A DNA stretch of 64,000 nt from Puccinia triticina. Taxonomy: Eukaryota; Basidiomycota; Pucciniomycetes; Pucciniales; Pucciniaceae. Of this stretch, positions 54,194 to 64,000 are shown piece by piece. Position numbers and translations under genes: made by a program. Under the pieces are notes generated by a model. It searched no databases. It saw nothing but the letters and a program-made list of their open reading frames with translations, and was not told where the DNA came from. Location: positions 5,787,001 through 5,851,000 of the forward strand of contig NC_070563.1 in assembly GCF_026914185.1 (NCBI RefSeq). The letters run 5' to 3'. Positions within the stretch are counted from its first letter, which is position 1. Each line of letters begins with the position of its first letter.

Positions 54194-54759
54194 GTTAATA
54201 TGAATTGAGAGCAGTAGTTATTTCGCCAATGGTTTTTGAGGATGTGGGGGGGTCACAAAAATAAATGATGCAATGATGGGGGAGGAATGAGGTGAAAGTG
54301 CAGAGGAGGAGGAGCCACTTATATATTGAGGATTTCATTCCAGAATGATCCCCTTGTGTAAAATTTTTTCACTCAGCCTTTGTCCACCCACAATCCACCT
54401 TTGTGATTAGATTTGCTGACGGATCTATTTGGTATAACCAAAACCAGACTAAGCATGGTTTTGACTTAGACAATAGATTCCTCAGGCTGTAATGTGTAAA
54501 GTTTGTGATGTGCCAATTCATGGTTTTGGTAGGAGACGTTTTGCAGTCAACAGTCATGCGCATGATGAAGTGATCAGGACAGCTGTAATGTTCAAATAAC
54601 TTCATTAGACTGTTACTCAGATTATTCATGGAACTGCCCAGATCTGGAGCAATGATCTTAATTACAGGATTATGGGCAACTGGCAGAGACATTTGGATAA
54701 GTCAGGTGAGGTCCCATGCACAAGTGAACTTCAAGGATTTCTGAAATTGGTGCAAACTC
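54194..54759. other. 5' flank of the broken gene
   Basis: AT-rich. A minus-strand frame at 54369-54692 shows no domain. Confidence 0.3.
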
Positions 54760-54775
54760 ATGTACGCGCGTACAT
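54760..54775. promoter_or_regulatory. cluster palindrome, copy 3 (perfect)
   Basis: ATGTACGCGCGTACAT followed by TAGAGTGGACATC. It lies 567 bp upstream of the broken minus-strand gene and pairs with copy 4, 110 bp away. Confidence 0.75.
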
Positions 54776-54884
54776 TAGAGTGGACATCAGACTCACTTCC
54801 GGTCCCGCAGTTGTACCAAATTGACTGAGTATATGTCAGGTTATCTCAAATCATGATAGCTTCTGGCAGGATGAGCCCCCCCCT

Positions 54885-54900
54885 ATGTACGCGCGTACAT
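54885..54900. promoter_or_regulatory. cluster palindrome, copy 4 (perfect)
   Basis: ATGTACGCGCGTACAT followed by GAGAGGGACATC, the same kind of flank as copy 6 (GAGAGGGATAC). Confidence 0.75.
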
Positions 54901-55093
54901 GAGAGGGACATCTCAGCATTAATCAATGCCGTATATATTTTTCATGTGTAGGTGACAAACAGCTGGCCCCATGGATACAAAATACTTAGTTACCAAGTAA
55001 TCTCGAAAACAACACAGCAGCTGGAGCATCCCTCAATGATAAGCGTTTCAACAGGCAAATTGATATGGAAATGGGTGAGATGATAAAATAAAG

Positions 55094-56795
55094 CTAATCA
55101 ACATTCATCCTCCCTCCGGCAGCCGTGGCCGAACCCTCTCCGGGAGCTAAACTTGGACCAACATTTCCAGATTCATCTTCTAACCTCCGTTTGTTGTTGT
55201 TACGAGTTGGGAGTTGAGAAGCGGATTGTTGACCAGTGGATGTGGTGGTGGTGAAACAGTATGTTTGGAGATTCTTGGTAATCTCTGGCAGCCCCATTTT
55301 TTCGACCTTGGAGATGGTTTGTTGCTCAAAAGGACTCAGGAGTTGCCACCAAGCATCGGCATAGCAATCACGCGGCAAATCTCTGGGGACCCCCTTGACG
55401 CCTTTGAAATTCTTGATTCGAGTTGCGGAGCGGCCATAGATCTTCTGATTAGTGGCAATAGTCTTGTGGTGATCTGCCTGTGCCTGTACCATTTTGTCGA
55501 GACAGTGAACAACGGAGGTGAGATGGCTGCTACGCCAATTTGGGGAAACGGTTAACGGTAACGTGTTCTGATCGCCATCTTCAATATCAGAGCCACAGTC
55601 CTTGTTTTCAACAACGTGCGCCAGTAGTATATTCTCTTTTAGGACTTGACCAAGCATCTTGCACCTGTTCTCTCGTATCTTTAACACACGGAAATATATA
55701 TTTACATATTTTGTCAGAATGAGTTACAGATAGACAGGAGAAGTAGAAAGGATGTACGGACTTTCTTCCTCCATTGTTGGTATTGTGCCCTCGTGGCTTT
55801 TTGATCCTTCAATTTCTTGTAATCGTCACCGCTTATGTTTCTGGACTCGCAAATTTTGCAGCATTTAGTATGGAACCATCGTTGGATTATTGCTTGGGCC
55901 TGTGAAGCCTGCTGATTGGTTAAGGGCATTGATCGACGGATCCACTCAATAGATTTGGTTGCCAAAACCTCGACCACAGTGGAGTTCCAAGGCAAATCCG
56001 CACCAAGATGGGTATCCCAGTCGAAAGTGAGTCTTGAGATACCGGCCAACGCAAGAGTCCTCTCCACATCGGCCTTGGTTTGAGAGCTGATGGCTAGGCC
56101 CTTATGTTGGCCTTTTGAGAGAGCTGGAGTAAAGGGGGGCGACTTGATGTTCTTCCGTATTTCTTTCTCTGCCTGAGAGACAAAGTATTCTATCTCTGCC
56201 GGAGTCTTAGCCTTCAACGTGAGGCGTAATCGATTGAGTTGCTTCTTGATTTCAGCCGTCCTTCTTTCCACCCAGTATTGGGCCTTGATTTCTTCAGCGT
56301 TTGGAGAAGCTGGGTAATCGTGAGGCTGAGTTGGATGACCAAGAAAAAACTTGACAAAGGTTTGGATACTCCGAGAGATCTTATCACAATGTTCCGCCAG
56401 AGCCTGTTTTCCCGCAATTCCTCTTATCCGTTTTTCAGCTCGATTATGGTCCTCATCAACCTCCGCCTCCTCCCTCGCGCGCCAGGCATTTTCAACCACA
56501 AACTTTGGTTCTAGTCGAGACTTTTCAAGCAAAGCTGATGGCTGGTTCAGTTGTGTTGAAGGAATTGCTCCTACGGATTCAAAACATTTCTCAGCAAGAA
56601 AATACATACAGCAAAAAGTAGCTACTCACCATCAGGACCGGTTTCCATTGCAGAACTGTTTCCCACTGATTGGGCTTTTGGAAGAAATCCATCTACAACC
56701 GCCGAAATCCAACTTTCATCTGGATCCACAGAAGAAGATGTATCTCCCTGGTTTCCATTCCCAGATATGCTCTGTTCATCTTGTGCTGAAGGCAT
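55094..56795 (-). CDS. unknown cluster protein B1 (519 aa), three exons
   Basis: Not a family I recognise. Exons 56795-56630, 56570-55762 and 55678-55094 total exactly 520 codons (donors GATG|GTGAGT and AAA|GTCCGT). An acidic Ser-rich start is followed by a long helical region (NAWRAREEAEVDEDHNRAEK, AEIKKQLNRLRLTLKAKTPA), then RLTFDWDTHLGADLPWNSTV, a Cys-containing block (RWFHTKCCKICESRNIS), KKIRENRCKMLGQVLKENI, and a C-terminal block GVPRDLPRDCYADAWWQLL before a polar tail with a basic NNNKRRLEDE stretch. It sits between the broken gene and the transposase, all on the minus strand. Its C-terminal block recurs in the gene at 62591, across the transposase. Confidence 0.65.
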
Positions 56796-57208
56796 GGGGA
56801 CTGATTGGATTCAAGAAGCTAATTAGTAGATTTTTATGGGGCAAAAAGCAGATGATAGACGGGTTGCAGTATACAATGCAAAGGTGTTGTTGGTGAAATC
56901 AAGCAAAAGAGGTGGTTGAGGATATGGAATAGTTTAAGGAAAACGTGAAATCATGTTGGATGGAGTTATAAGCAGAACACAAATTTGGGGGAATTGCCGG
57001 GCAATTCAGGCAGGCTCCACTTTGTTTCTCAAATGGAGGAAAATACAGTTATACGGATGTTGCAATTCAAAAAAAGGGAGCATGTGGCTAACAAATAAAT
57101 AATGATCCCCTTTGTTTTATGCCTAAAAATCGTTGCATAGGCCTTCCCATCCCTTCATGTGTAAATAAAGCCCAAATAAAATATCAGAAAGACATAGACC
57201 AGCACGTT
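56796..57208. other. spacer between B1 and the transposase 3' end
   Basis: No gene. Presumably the B1 promoter and the transposase 3' UTR. No palindrome copy found here. Confidence 0.4.
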
Positions 57209-60200
57209 TTAATGGTAGTTGTTGAGACTTACAGCTGTCCCCAATCCCACAGCACTCATTGTTTGTATTTCAAAACCAAATGTTGAGATCGGATTTAGAA
57301 GAATTGCAACATGTCCGATGACCCTTTCACTGTCAATTACCTCAGTCAGGTCGTGATCAGATTTCACTAAGCGGCAGTTGAGATCTGGGTAATCCTTGTA
57401 TGGATCTTCCTCCCATCCCACTTCCTTGAATGGTTTCACGATCAACCAAGTTTTCCCAGCTGTTTGTTCCGATTGGAAAATTTGCTCCACTTCACCGAAT
57501 CGCTGGTCCTTCCCTAGGTAGAACTCGACCAAGGAATTTGCTGGATGCCGATCTTTAGTTGTGAATGTCTTGCCGTTGAGTTTGATGTATTCAACAAGAT
57601 CAACTGTTGAGTTAAGTGGGGGTACACCTGCATGTTGACCAAGCTTTCCCCTTGAACCTTCCTTTCCAGCCACCGCCCGCTTCCATTTTGACATCAGAGT
57701 TCTGTTCAACTGAGTAGATTTCTTCTTATTGTTGTCCTCCGAGCCGCGGTTGTGTTTTGCAGTGTGGTCTTTGAGAACTAACTGGAATGTTGAGTTGATA
57801 TGCCATTCCTTCATCAATGTCTTCGGTATATCATCTAAGTACAATACACATGTCACCTTCTCAGTAATTAAATTCTCACAATGGCAATAATTACACACAA
57901 ATAAGCATGAAACTAACCGATGTGATGTTTTGTTGGCATCCTCTGCAACATTCCATTAACTCTTTCCTGTGCCCAAGCTGCTGTCAATCGAGGTGGGCCA
58001 AATCGGCGGATAACTTCAGAGTAATGCTGTGTCAGATGTAGATTTGGCTTGCTTGGTGCTTCTGGCCAGCCTTTTTGAAGACACTTTTGATAATCCAAGA
58101 TTAAACTGTCAAGCTCATCAAGATCTTGAAGTTTGATCTTTGGGAGAGTCAGGAAGTGAGAAATTTTGGATAGCAAGGTAGTTGATTCTAGGAGTGAGGA
58201 TATCCTTATTTTGCTTTCCTCAGTTGCGCAATCCTTGTATGCTGTGGTCCAAAGAGGAATCAAGGCAATGGGATAGTAGATCTTGTAAAGTATCAGCCAT
58301 TCTGCTGCTTTTAAAGATCCGTGGGTAGCCAATCCCAAGTTGCGTGGAACCCTATCAATCCAAGAGGGTACAATTGTATGCAAGATAGTCCGCCGTACTA
58401 TGTCCAGCTCCTCTGGCAAGAGTTTCGGTTGGTTGAAATCCGGAATTGGTGATGCAGCAGCTCTGCGAGCTCTATGTCGAGGACGAGTGGCAGTGTGATC
58501 ACTTCCACTCTCATCTGCGGAATTGGTGGTTACCTCCTCATTCGCGTCACACAGCGCCTTCTTCCGCATCCGCAGGCTATAGGAATGGGCAGATGACCCA
58601 TCTGATTTTGCACCAGCACCACTACATGTTCTGCTTTGACCAAGACCTAGCGTTGTTGTGGCTGGTGTTTGCTTGGCTTTGGCTGCACGGGCTCGCTTGT
58701 TTGGTTTTTCAGAGGTTTGATTTGATTCTTCGATATCGTCTAATTTCCGCTTGCCCTTGTTGGTGGAGTTAGGGACACAATTTGTTGCAAACGGAGTATC
58801 GGTATATGACTGGTCATTCTGCCATTCCGCATCCTTCTCTTGAATATCCTTAAGCTTGGATGCGACTGATGGCAATGACATGAAGCGCATCGTGTGATCT
58901 TTCAAGTCACCCAAAATCAAGGCATGCATCAATTCAATCGAGCAGAATTCTATTGGCCTCCAGTATGGGAGCTCATTGAGCACACTCCATCTTGCGCCAT
59001 GTTCCTTCACAAACTTCTTACGTTCAGTCGCATTTTCTAGTTGAAGCCAAAGTTTTGCATGTTTTTGGTGCTCTTCATTTGTCCGCCGGGTAAACTTTGT
59101 GGTGTCCGTTTCCTCAATTTCATGCTTGCTCAACATACAAAAAGAGCAAAACCTAATTGAGGCGTGACTTCCAAATCCAGCAAACTTCCGGAGAGCAGGA
59201 AGATCTGTGATCAGGGGAAAGATCACAGCCCGTATAGTTCTTCCTTGAGCATGAGAAGCAGTGGATTCAAAGAAGACTCCATTCCAAAATTCTTTCAATT
59301 CATTCACCAGCGGTCGTAAGAGATGGTTCACCTCGTCTAGACTGGGTTCGTTGGGCCCAGGGATAATTCCGAAAAGGAATATGTTTTCCTGCTTGTAGCG
59401 CTGATTTGGAGGAAGGTTCAAGCAGATCAAGACAATCGCTCCAACAGAGTTATGCTTCCCCAGATTTGAAGTTCCTTCGGCATTGAACCAGTCAAGATAT
59501 AGGCTGAACACAAGATTTCCAGAATTCTGGGTAAATATCCCAGTTCCATCGTCCGAGTTGGGGAATTCGTGCCAGATTTGACCATGCCACACATCTTCCA
59601 TGTCGTGGTGTGGTTCCCATCTAGTTTTGGGAAGGCTGGAGTCTAGCAAGGTCTCAAAAGAATTCTGAGAAAGCTGCTGTTTCAACCATGACTTGAGAGT
59701 TAAGTGTGAGTATGTCCGAATTGGTTTTGATGCTTGCTGTTTATCGAGTTTGAAGAGGGCTTGATCACATCTGGGTACGATTTCTTGCAACTTAGCCCAC
59801 TTACAATACCCCTGATATTGGGAAAAGAAGGACTGGGTGCATGTGATCGGAGGATTTTTGTCTCCTTTTATCAGAGGGTAGAGTGCAAAACATTTTTGGC
59901 AACATATTTGTGTTGTCAGATCTGGTACAAGGCCAAGTCGATGAAAAACTGCATCTCTAGTTTTGGGAATCTGTTGGATCATTGCTTTAGCATCAATAAT
60001 TCGTTCCTCAGTGCTCCACAGCTCTGCCAAGAATGAGATGTTCTGCCTTGCTGACTCGAGGAAAGATGCGGACCCATCTTTGCTCAGTTTGTCTTTTAAG
60101 ACAGATTGGGCCATCTGAATCATGACCTGTGTGCAAAACTGCTCCTCCAAAAGTGGCGCCTTCCTCGTGTTGTTTTCCAGTGGATTAGAGGTGGAGGCAG

Positions 60201-60482
60201 TCAGACCAGTCTGGGTCAAACTTGGATTAGCTCAAGATCTAACTATGCTTTTAAAGCAGATGTGATTCAACTCACCCGGATCGGATTAGAGCCCATTGGG
60301 TGTGCCTCCGGATGATTCGGCCCTTCCTTCTGGAGTTGCATAGTTGCTTTCTTCTGATGCAATTGATAGTCTTTCCGTCCCAAGACCCTCCCAGGAACAA
60401 TTCCACCGCCATCTTCTGCATGCTGCGTGGTGTTGCACCCATAGAATTCACAATGGCAAACAAGATTGGTTGTTTTAGGCAT
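57209..60482 (-). CDS. Tnp2-type (CACTA/EnSpm-like) transposase, three exons, 1041 aa
   Basis: DNA cut-and-paste transposase. Exons 60482-60276, 60210-57918 and 57834-57209 total exactly 1042 codons. The N-terminus carries a zinc-binding pattern (VCHCEFYGCNTTQ, then VLGRKDYQLH). The catalytic part has the Tnp2 signature: LVFSLYLDWFNAEG, SVGAIVLICLNLPPNQRY, IFLFGIIPGPNEPS, FPLITDLPALRKFAGFGSHA, RFCSFC and IEFCSIELMHALILGDLKDH, with Asp in LDWF and TDLPA as the likely first catalytic acids. A low-complexity basic insert (about residues 540-650, EKPNKRARAAKAKQTPA) precedes PSWIDRVPRNLGLATHGSLK and VNGMLQRMPTKHHI. Exon 3 continues as in other basidiomycete Tnp2 proteins. No internal stop and no missing motif, so it may be active. 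A donor-like GTAAGT near 57234 leaves open a further 3' exon. Confidence 0.85.
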
Positions 60483-61170
60483 GTTGCGAGTTTGTTTGTT
60501 TTAATTTGAGTAGATTGGGGATGAGTAATTTCAGACGTCTTCTAGATATTCGATGGGACACAAGGAAAAAATTCACATTCATACATAAGTTGGGGAAAGC
60601 TGGTTGATGCAAGCTTTATATCATCGCTACTCAGATACCAAGATCTACTTTTTTCATGAATGTTTTGAGGAAACAGTTACGTACTTGGCACCCAAAAGTT
60701 GCATGTGCATATCTTGACTCACCACCTGACCAAAGAATATGCAAGCCACCAAGTTGATGTGATGTGCTACAATCATGCACAAGTGCAAGTCATTTAGATA
60801 GCAAGATGAGCATATGTACATATCATGTGCTTCAGTACATTTTCATGAGGAGCTGGCCCAGGTCGGACTTCATCTCACCCTGTGATGCTTCCTCGTTGAA
60901 CTGGATGTACATTTTTCGGTTGGATTGAATCTCAAGTTCTAATGCCCCTTGTAACACCGCGACCATCATGCCTTCAGATGCTGTTTTGGAGAAGACTGCA
61001 TCAACTGAATCCACATATTTGTGGTTGCGTTAGCCTGTTATAAAATTTTACATCATAAAAAGGGTGTTGTACCCACGGTCCACAACTCTGGAAATGACAT
61101 CCTCCCCCATTACAAAAAATATTAATTGGCAGAGGACCTATCTTATCTCAATCCAACATCTCATCAACTA
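60483..61170. other. transposase 5' flank; short minus-strand exon candidate at 60832-61014
   Basis: The minus-strand frame 61014-60832 (VDAVFSKTASEGMMVAVLQG, ending LGQLLMKMY) looks coding and has TACTGTA-like and AT-rich surroundings, but no upstream exon was found. The rest is AT-rich. No palindrome copy lies here, unlike upstream of the cargo genes. Confidence 0.3.
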
Positions 61171-61488
61171 ATGGAACCTTTTCGTACTATTCTATCTCCC
61201 ATACAAATTGTTTGGCTCAAAGACATGCAGACAATGATTGATGAATCACTCAAGATTTTTGAGCCAGATTCTCATGAAGAGCAACAATTAAACATTAGCA
61301 ACACCAAAGAAAGGGAACATGAGGCTTGGCGTTGGTATATTTTGTGTGATGGAAAAATCAGAGCGGGAGCACAAGATATGCGTATTCCTGAATGGGCAAT
61401 CCCAAACGTCAAGGCCATATGGGATGCGAAAAGGAACCGTCTTGGAAAAGGTATTTGGCCTCAAGTTCTTCTTCTACTTTTCTGCTGA
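61171..61488 (+). CDS. hypothetical short protein or first exon
   Basis: From the ATG at 61171 the frame encodes a helical, acidic and aromatic stretch (IQIVWLKDMQTMIDESLKIF, REHEAWRWYILCDGKIRAG, WAIPNVKAIWDAKRNRL). A donor-like AAAAG|GTATTT occurs at about 61450, before the stop at 61488, so a multi-exon gene is possible. No family recognised and no downstream exon secured. Confidence 0.3.
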   Translation: MEPFRTILSPIQIVWLKDMQTMIDESLKIFEPDSHEEQQLNISNTKEREHEAWRWYILCDGKIRAGAQDMRIPEWAIPNVKAIWDAKRNRLGKGIWPQVLLLLFC

Positions 61489-62186
61489 GCTGATTTTTCA
61501 ATTCACATTTGACAAGGACCATTGATGTTTTCCACGCCAGATACCACCCCAGGGGGATTGGGCGGCTCGGCAGCAGGCCAGCATTCTTAGGATGATCAAG
61601 GGTAAACGATTGGGTATAGTTTGATTGTAAGTTATCAGAACAAAAGACAACTGCTAACTTCCTGTAACTAACTGTTCCTTCTACCAACAGCTAGCTGGCT
61701 TATCTCTCTCTGGATTCCACAATACTGCCTCATGGTTTCCTGTTTTTGGTTCTGTTCTGTGCTTCCTCTGTCTGGATGGTAGTAAATCTTTGGTTTGTTC
61801 TGATCCAGATTCAAGTGAGAAATTCACGATCTCCTATCTATCTGATGTCTGTGGTTGTGTATCGCAATGAGATGGCTTGTGTCCCCCGCACGTCAGACAA
61901 ATCTATTCTTTTTCCCATGTCTGTGTCTCTGCTTTTGGAATCTACTTCAGCTAGCAATCAATTTTTGATGTATTGACGTTGTCTGGAAATATTAGGTTAT
62001 GCTATACAGTGATCAGAATTTTACACCAAAGGTATATTGCTTTGGCTTAACACTCAGGAAAGGCATTGAATCTGCTGGATGTTGGGACTAAAGAATACAT
62101 GGTATTGGTGTTTGCTCACGAGGAAGAGATAGCAATGGTTGCGGCTCATGTACTCTCCAATATTTGATCTCGTGGGTGTCACTGTC
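61489..62186. other. AT-rich spacer, no gene seen
   Basis: Short plus-strand frames only (such as 61746-61976), no domain. Confidence 0.3.
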
Positions 62187-62202
62187 ATGTTCGCGCGTAC
62201 AT
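62187..62202. promoter_or_regulatory. cluster palindrome, copy 5 (one mismatch)
   Basis: ATGTTCGCGCGTACAT, preceded by GTCACTGTC, 389 bp upstream of cluster protein B2. Confidence 0.7.
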
Positions 62203-62319
62203 GGGCGGGAACCTTCGAGGGCAAAAAACCGATTATGTGTTTTCACATGTGATGGGCCCAAATATTCAGATTGTAATACCAAGCTGGAACAAGCAATGCA
62301 TTTGCCCAAAGTCACCCCC

Positions 62320-62335
62320 ATGTACGCGTGTACAT
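62320..62335. promoter_or_regulatory. cluster palindrome, copy 6 (one mismatch)
   Basis: ATGTACGCGTGTACAT, one C-to-T change, preceded by GTCACCCCC, 256 bp upstream of cluster protein B2. The downstream ACTCAATTGACCAAATACAA also appears, inverted and diverged, at 54807-54829 near copy 3. Confidence 0.7.
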
Positions 62336-62590
62336 GAGAGGGATACTCAATTGACCAAATACAACTCCTTTCATCAAATGAGAGCCAAACTGAGTTCTGA
62401 GTTGGCCAAGGCCCTTTGTCAATTACATAAACTCTCATTTGCCTTTCATTCACATTAATAATTTCTCTCTCCCCTCATCCCTTTGCACTTTCCTAGACAC
62501 GACCTGATTTGTGTAATATATAATCTGGACCTCCTCTTGTCTTCCCCCTCCTGACTCTGCTCTTTTGTCCTGTGATTCCTTTATTTCAGA

Positions 62591-63696
62591 ATGTCCTTAT
62601 CCCAGACTCATTTCGCCAATGGCAAACCACCTGTTGGTGTTGCAAAAGTTAATCTTGCATACTCAAAAATCCTCCCCAATTCCAAATCATCATTTAGTCG
62701 TTGTATTGCTGCCTTCACGCGAGCTCTCTTAGACATAGAATATGACCGCAAGAAAACTCCTTCAGAGGCATGGAAGCTCCCACCTTCTGCCCACGATTTC
62801 CACATTGGCTCTAACTTGCCAGACTCCATTCTCATACAGCCCATTGATCCCATTCCTGTTGGTTCAACATTACCCACCTCACAGAAGATATCCCCAATCT
62901 TTCGAATCCTATTTGTCCAAGACCTCTCAAAATCTTGTTTTACTGGTGTTACTTTTTGCTGGTCTCATCCATGGGATTCTCACTGGAACCAACTTTTTGC
63001 AAAATTTATCCTAAAACATTGGAGGAATGCCTATGCAGCTGGAACATTTACTCCTTTTTTCATGGATCCGGTTGAAGCCTCAAACACATCCTTCCAGCTT
63101 GGCGTTCTCCACAGATGGTTTCTTGGAAGGCAGAAAGGATTACGATTGGGTCAGTTTTCAGAACAGCACAAATCCAAGAAGAAAAAATCTGAATGTAAAT
63201 CCAAAGTACGAATGCAGGTATGCCACATTCTTGCTTTTCTCTTGCCCAAAATGTGGGCTAATCTCTTTCTTCATTTCAGATCTTGCAGCACCGTCAAGAA
63301 ACGCTCTCTACACTCCCATTCAACCCTAACACGAAATCTTTATTTGATAACATCAAGGCTACTTCTGAAACTGAGATCAATCCCCCTTGCTCTCTGTTCA
63401 AAATCCCTTTGCTCTGGAGGTCACCGGAGTTCTCAAAATTTGCGCAAGAATTGGATCAGATTTTTATTCAGAAGAAGACCAGCACCAAAGGACGCCAATT
63501 TGTACATGATTTTGTCTTGGAAGCTCGCAGGCAGACTTCAACCACATCTCCTCCAGCTGGCTTCAAGGAAGTTCCTCGTAATCTTCCGTTGAACTGCTAC
63601 TCCCTCAAATACTTGTCGACGCTTTCCGAGTCCCAGAGAAATCTTCTTAATCCAACGGATACCATCAACTTCTCGGAATTGCTAACAGTCAGATAA
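62591..63696 (+). CDS. unknown cluster protein B2 (347 aa), two exons
   Basis: Exons 62591-63217 and 63280-63696 (donor ATGCAG|GTATGC, acceptor TTCATTTCAG) total exactly 348 codons. A pyrimidine-rich leader precedes the ATG. It shares a skeleton with B1: GVTFCWSHPWDSHWN against LTFDWDTHLGADLPWN, LHRWFLG against RWFHT, a Lys-rich linker, and the C-terminal block FKEVPRNLPLNCY against VKGVPRDLPRDCY. It is shorter at the N-terminus than B1, which has an extra helical region. Two palindrome copies lie upstream. The function is unknown; location and paralogy suggest cargo of the same mobile unit. Confidence 0.6.
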
Positions 63697-64000
63697 GGCT
63701 TGCTGTCCACCGTGAGTTACATTCAGCGACTTTCAAGCTGTCATATTGCTCATGAGTAGCTGAGCACATTCATACTGCTCATTTCCCCCCAATGGTACAC
63801 TTAGCCTATTTACGAGACATTCTCAAATCAGTAAGTAAAAAAAGGAAATTAGCAAGAAATCACATACAGTGCAAGCTCTCCTTTCCTCTTTTGAACCTGA
63901 TATATATTCATTTCCAGGCTCCCTTTTAGATAGTATTGATATACATGAACTGGATGACCCTGTCCCAAGCGGTAAAGTTGGTCGACAGCTTGGACTTCTG
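63697..64000 (+). other. 3' flank of B2 and possible exon running off the window
   Basis: A plus-strand frame is open from about 63865 to the right edge (QALLSSFEPDIYSFPGSLLD, then ELDDPVPSGKVGRQLGLL). A TTTCCAG acceptor at 63918 could also start an exon in this frame. This looks like the beginning of another gene that continues outside. The start is not resolved. Confidence 0.3.

Noticed and set aside
57209..60482. KDZ (Kyakuja-Dileera-Zisupton) transposase, expected beside fungal TET/JBP genes
   Set aside because: The LDWFN, LNLPP, GIIPGP and DLPALRK motifs are those of Tnp2/CACTA-type proteins, not KDZ.

Overview
The window reads as nuclear DNA of a basidiomycete, most probably a rust fungus (Pucciniales). 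Genes have many short GT-AG introns (about 40-230 nt) and lie on both strands. Roughly half the window is repeats and transposons. It also carries a fungal TET/JBP-type dioxygenase and a Tnp2-type transposase, both typical of basidiomycetes. The species is not identified.

Layout. 0-7.5 kb: a secreted protein cut by the left edge, a second secreted-protein candidate (2.4 kb) and a minus-strand DHA2-type MFS transporter gene (3.3-6.4 kb). 7.9-13.4 kb: a nearly complete LINE with two overlapping ORFs and an A27 tail, opening with a perfect 35-bp fold-back. 13.6-18.1 kb: a small coiled-coil gene, a multi-exon MLH3 (MutL homologue) gene and an intron-containing tRNA-Ile(AAU). 18.2-25.2 kb: repeat land with a MITE, an inverted minisatellite, tandem repeats, a Myb/NAM-like gene remnant and a 1.1 kb terminal-inverted-repeat element. 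25.5-26.9 kb: BRX1, an essential ribosome-biogenesis gene whose six exons resolve fully. 27.4-43.7 kb: a poly-C-ended fold-back element, a decayed minus-strand Copia element, GC-hairpin repeats, and a Copia element with two 735-bp LTRs and a 5-bp target duplication.

43.7-64 kb is the most unusual part. A TET/JBP-like gene and a Kelch gene come first. A cluster without obvious housekeeping genes follows: two paralogous small proteins (48.4 and 50.2 kb), a broken Pro/Ser-rich gene (51.6-54.2 kb), a 519-aa unknown protein (55.1-56.8 kb), a three-exon transposase of 1041 aa (57.2-60.5 kb) and a distant paralogue of the 519-aa protein on the other side of the transposase (62.6-63.7 kb). A CpG-rich palindrome, ATGTACGCGCGTACAT, occurs six times, only inside this cluster as far as I can see, mostly 250-700 bp upstream of the cargo genes. 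I propose a multi-gene mobile unit with a shared, possibly methylation-sensitive, cis element.

A second theme is decay. Premature stops and lost catalytic Asp codons in the LINE, both Copia elements, the Kelch gene and the broken cargo gene mostly fit C-to-T change at CpG, usually in TCG context. This resembles the RIP-like or methylation-driven decay described for basidiomycetes. Exon joins were read by eye from splice consensus and frame. No transcript, database or alignment evidence was available.
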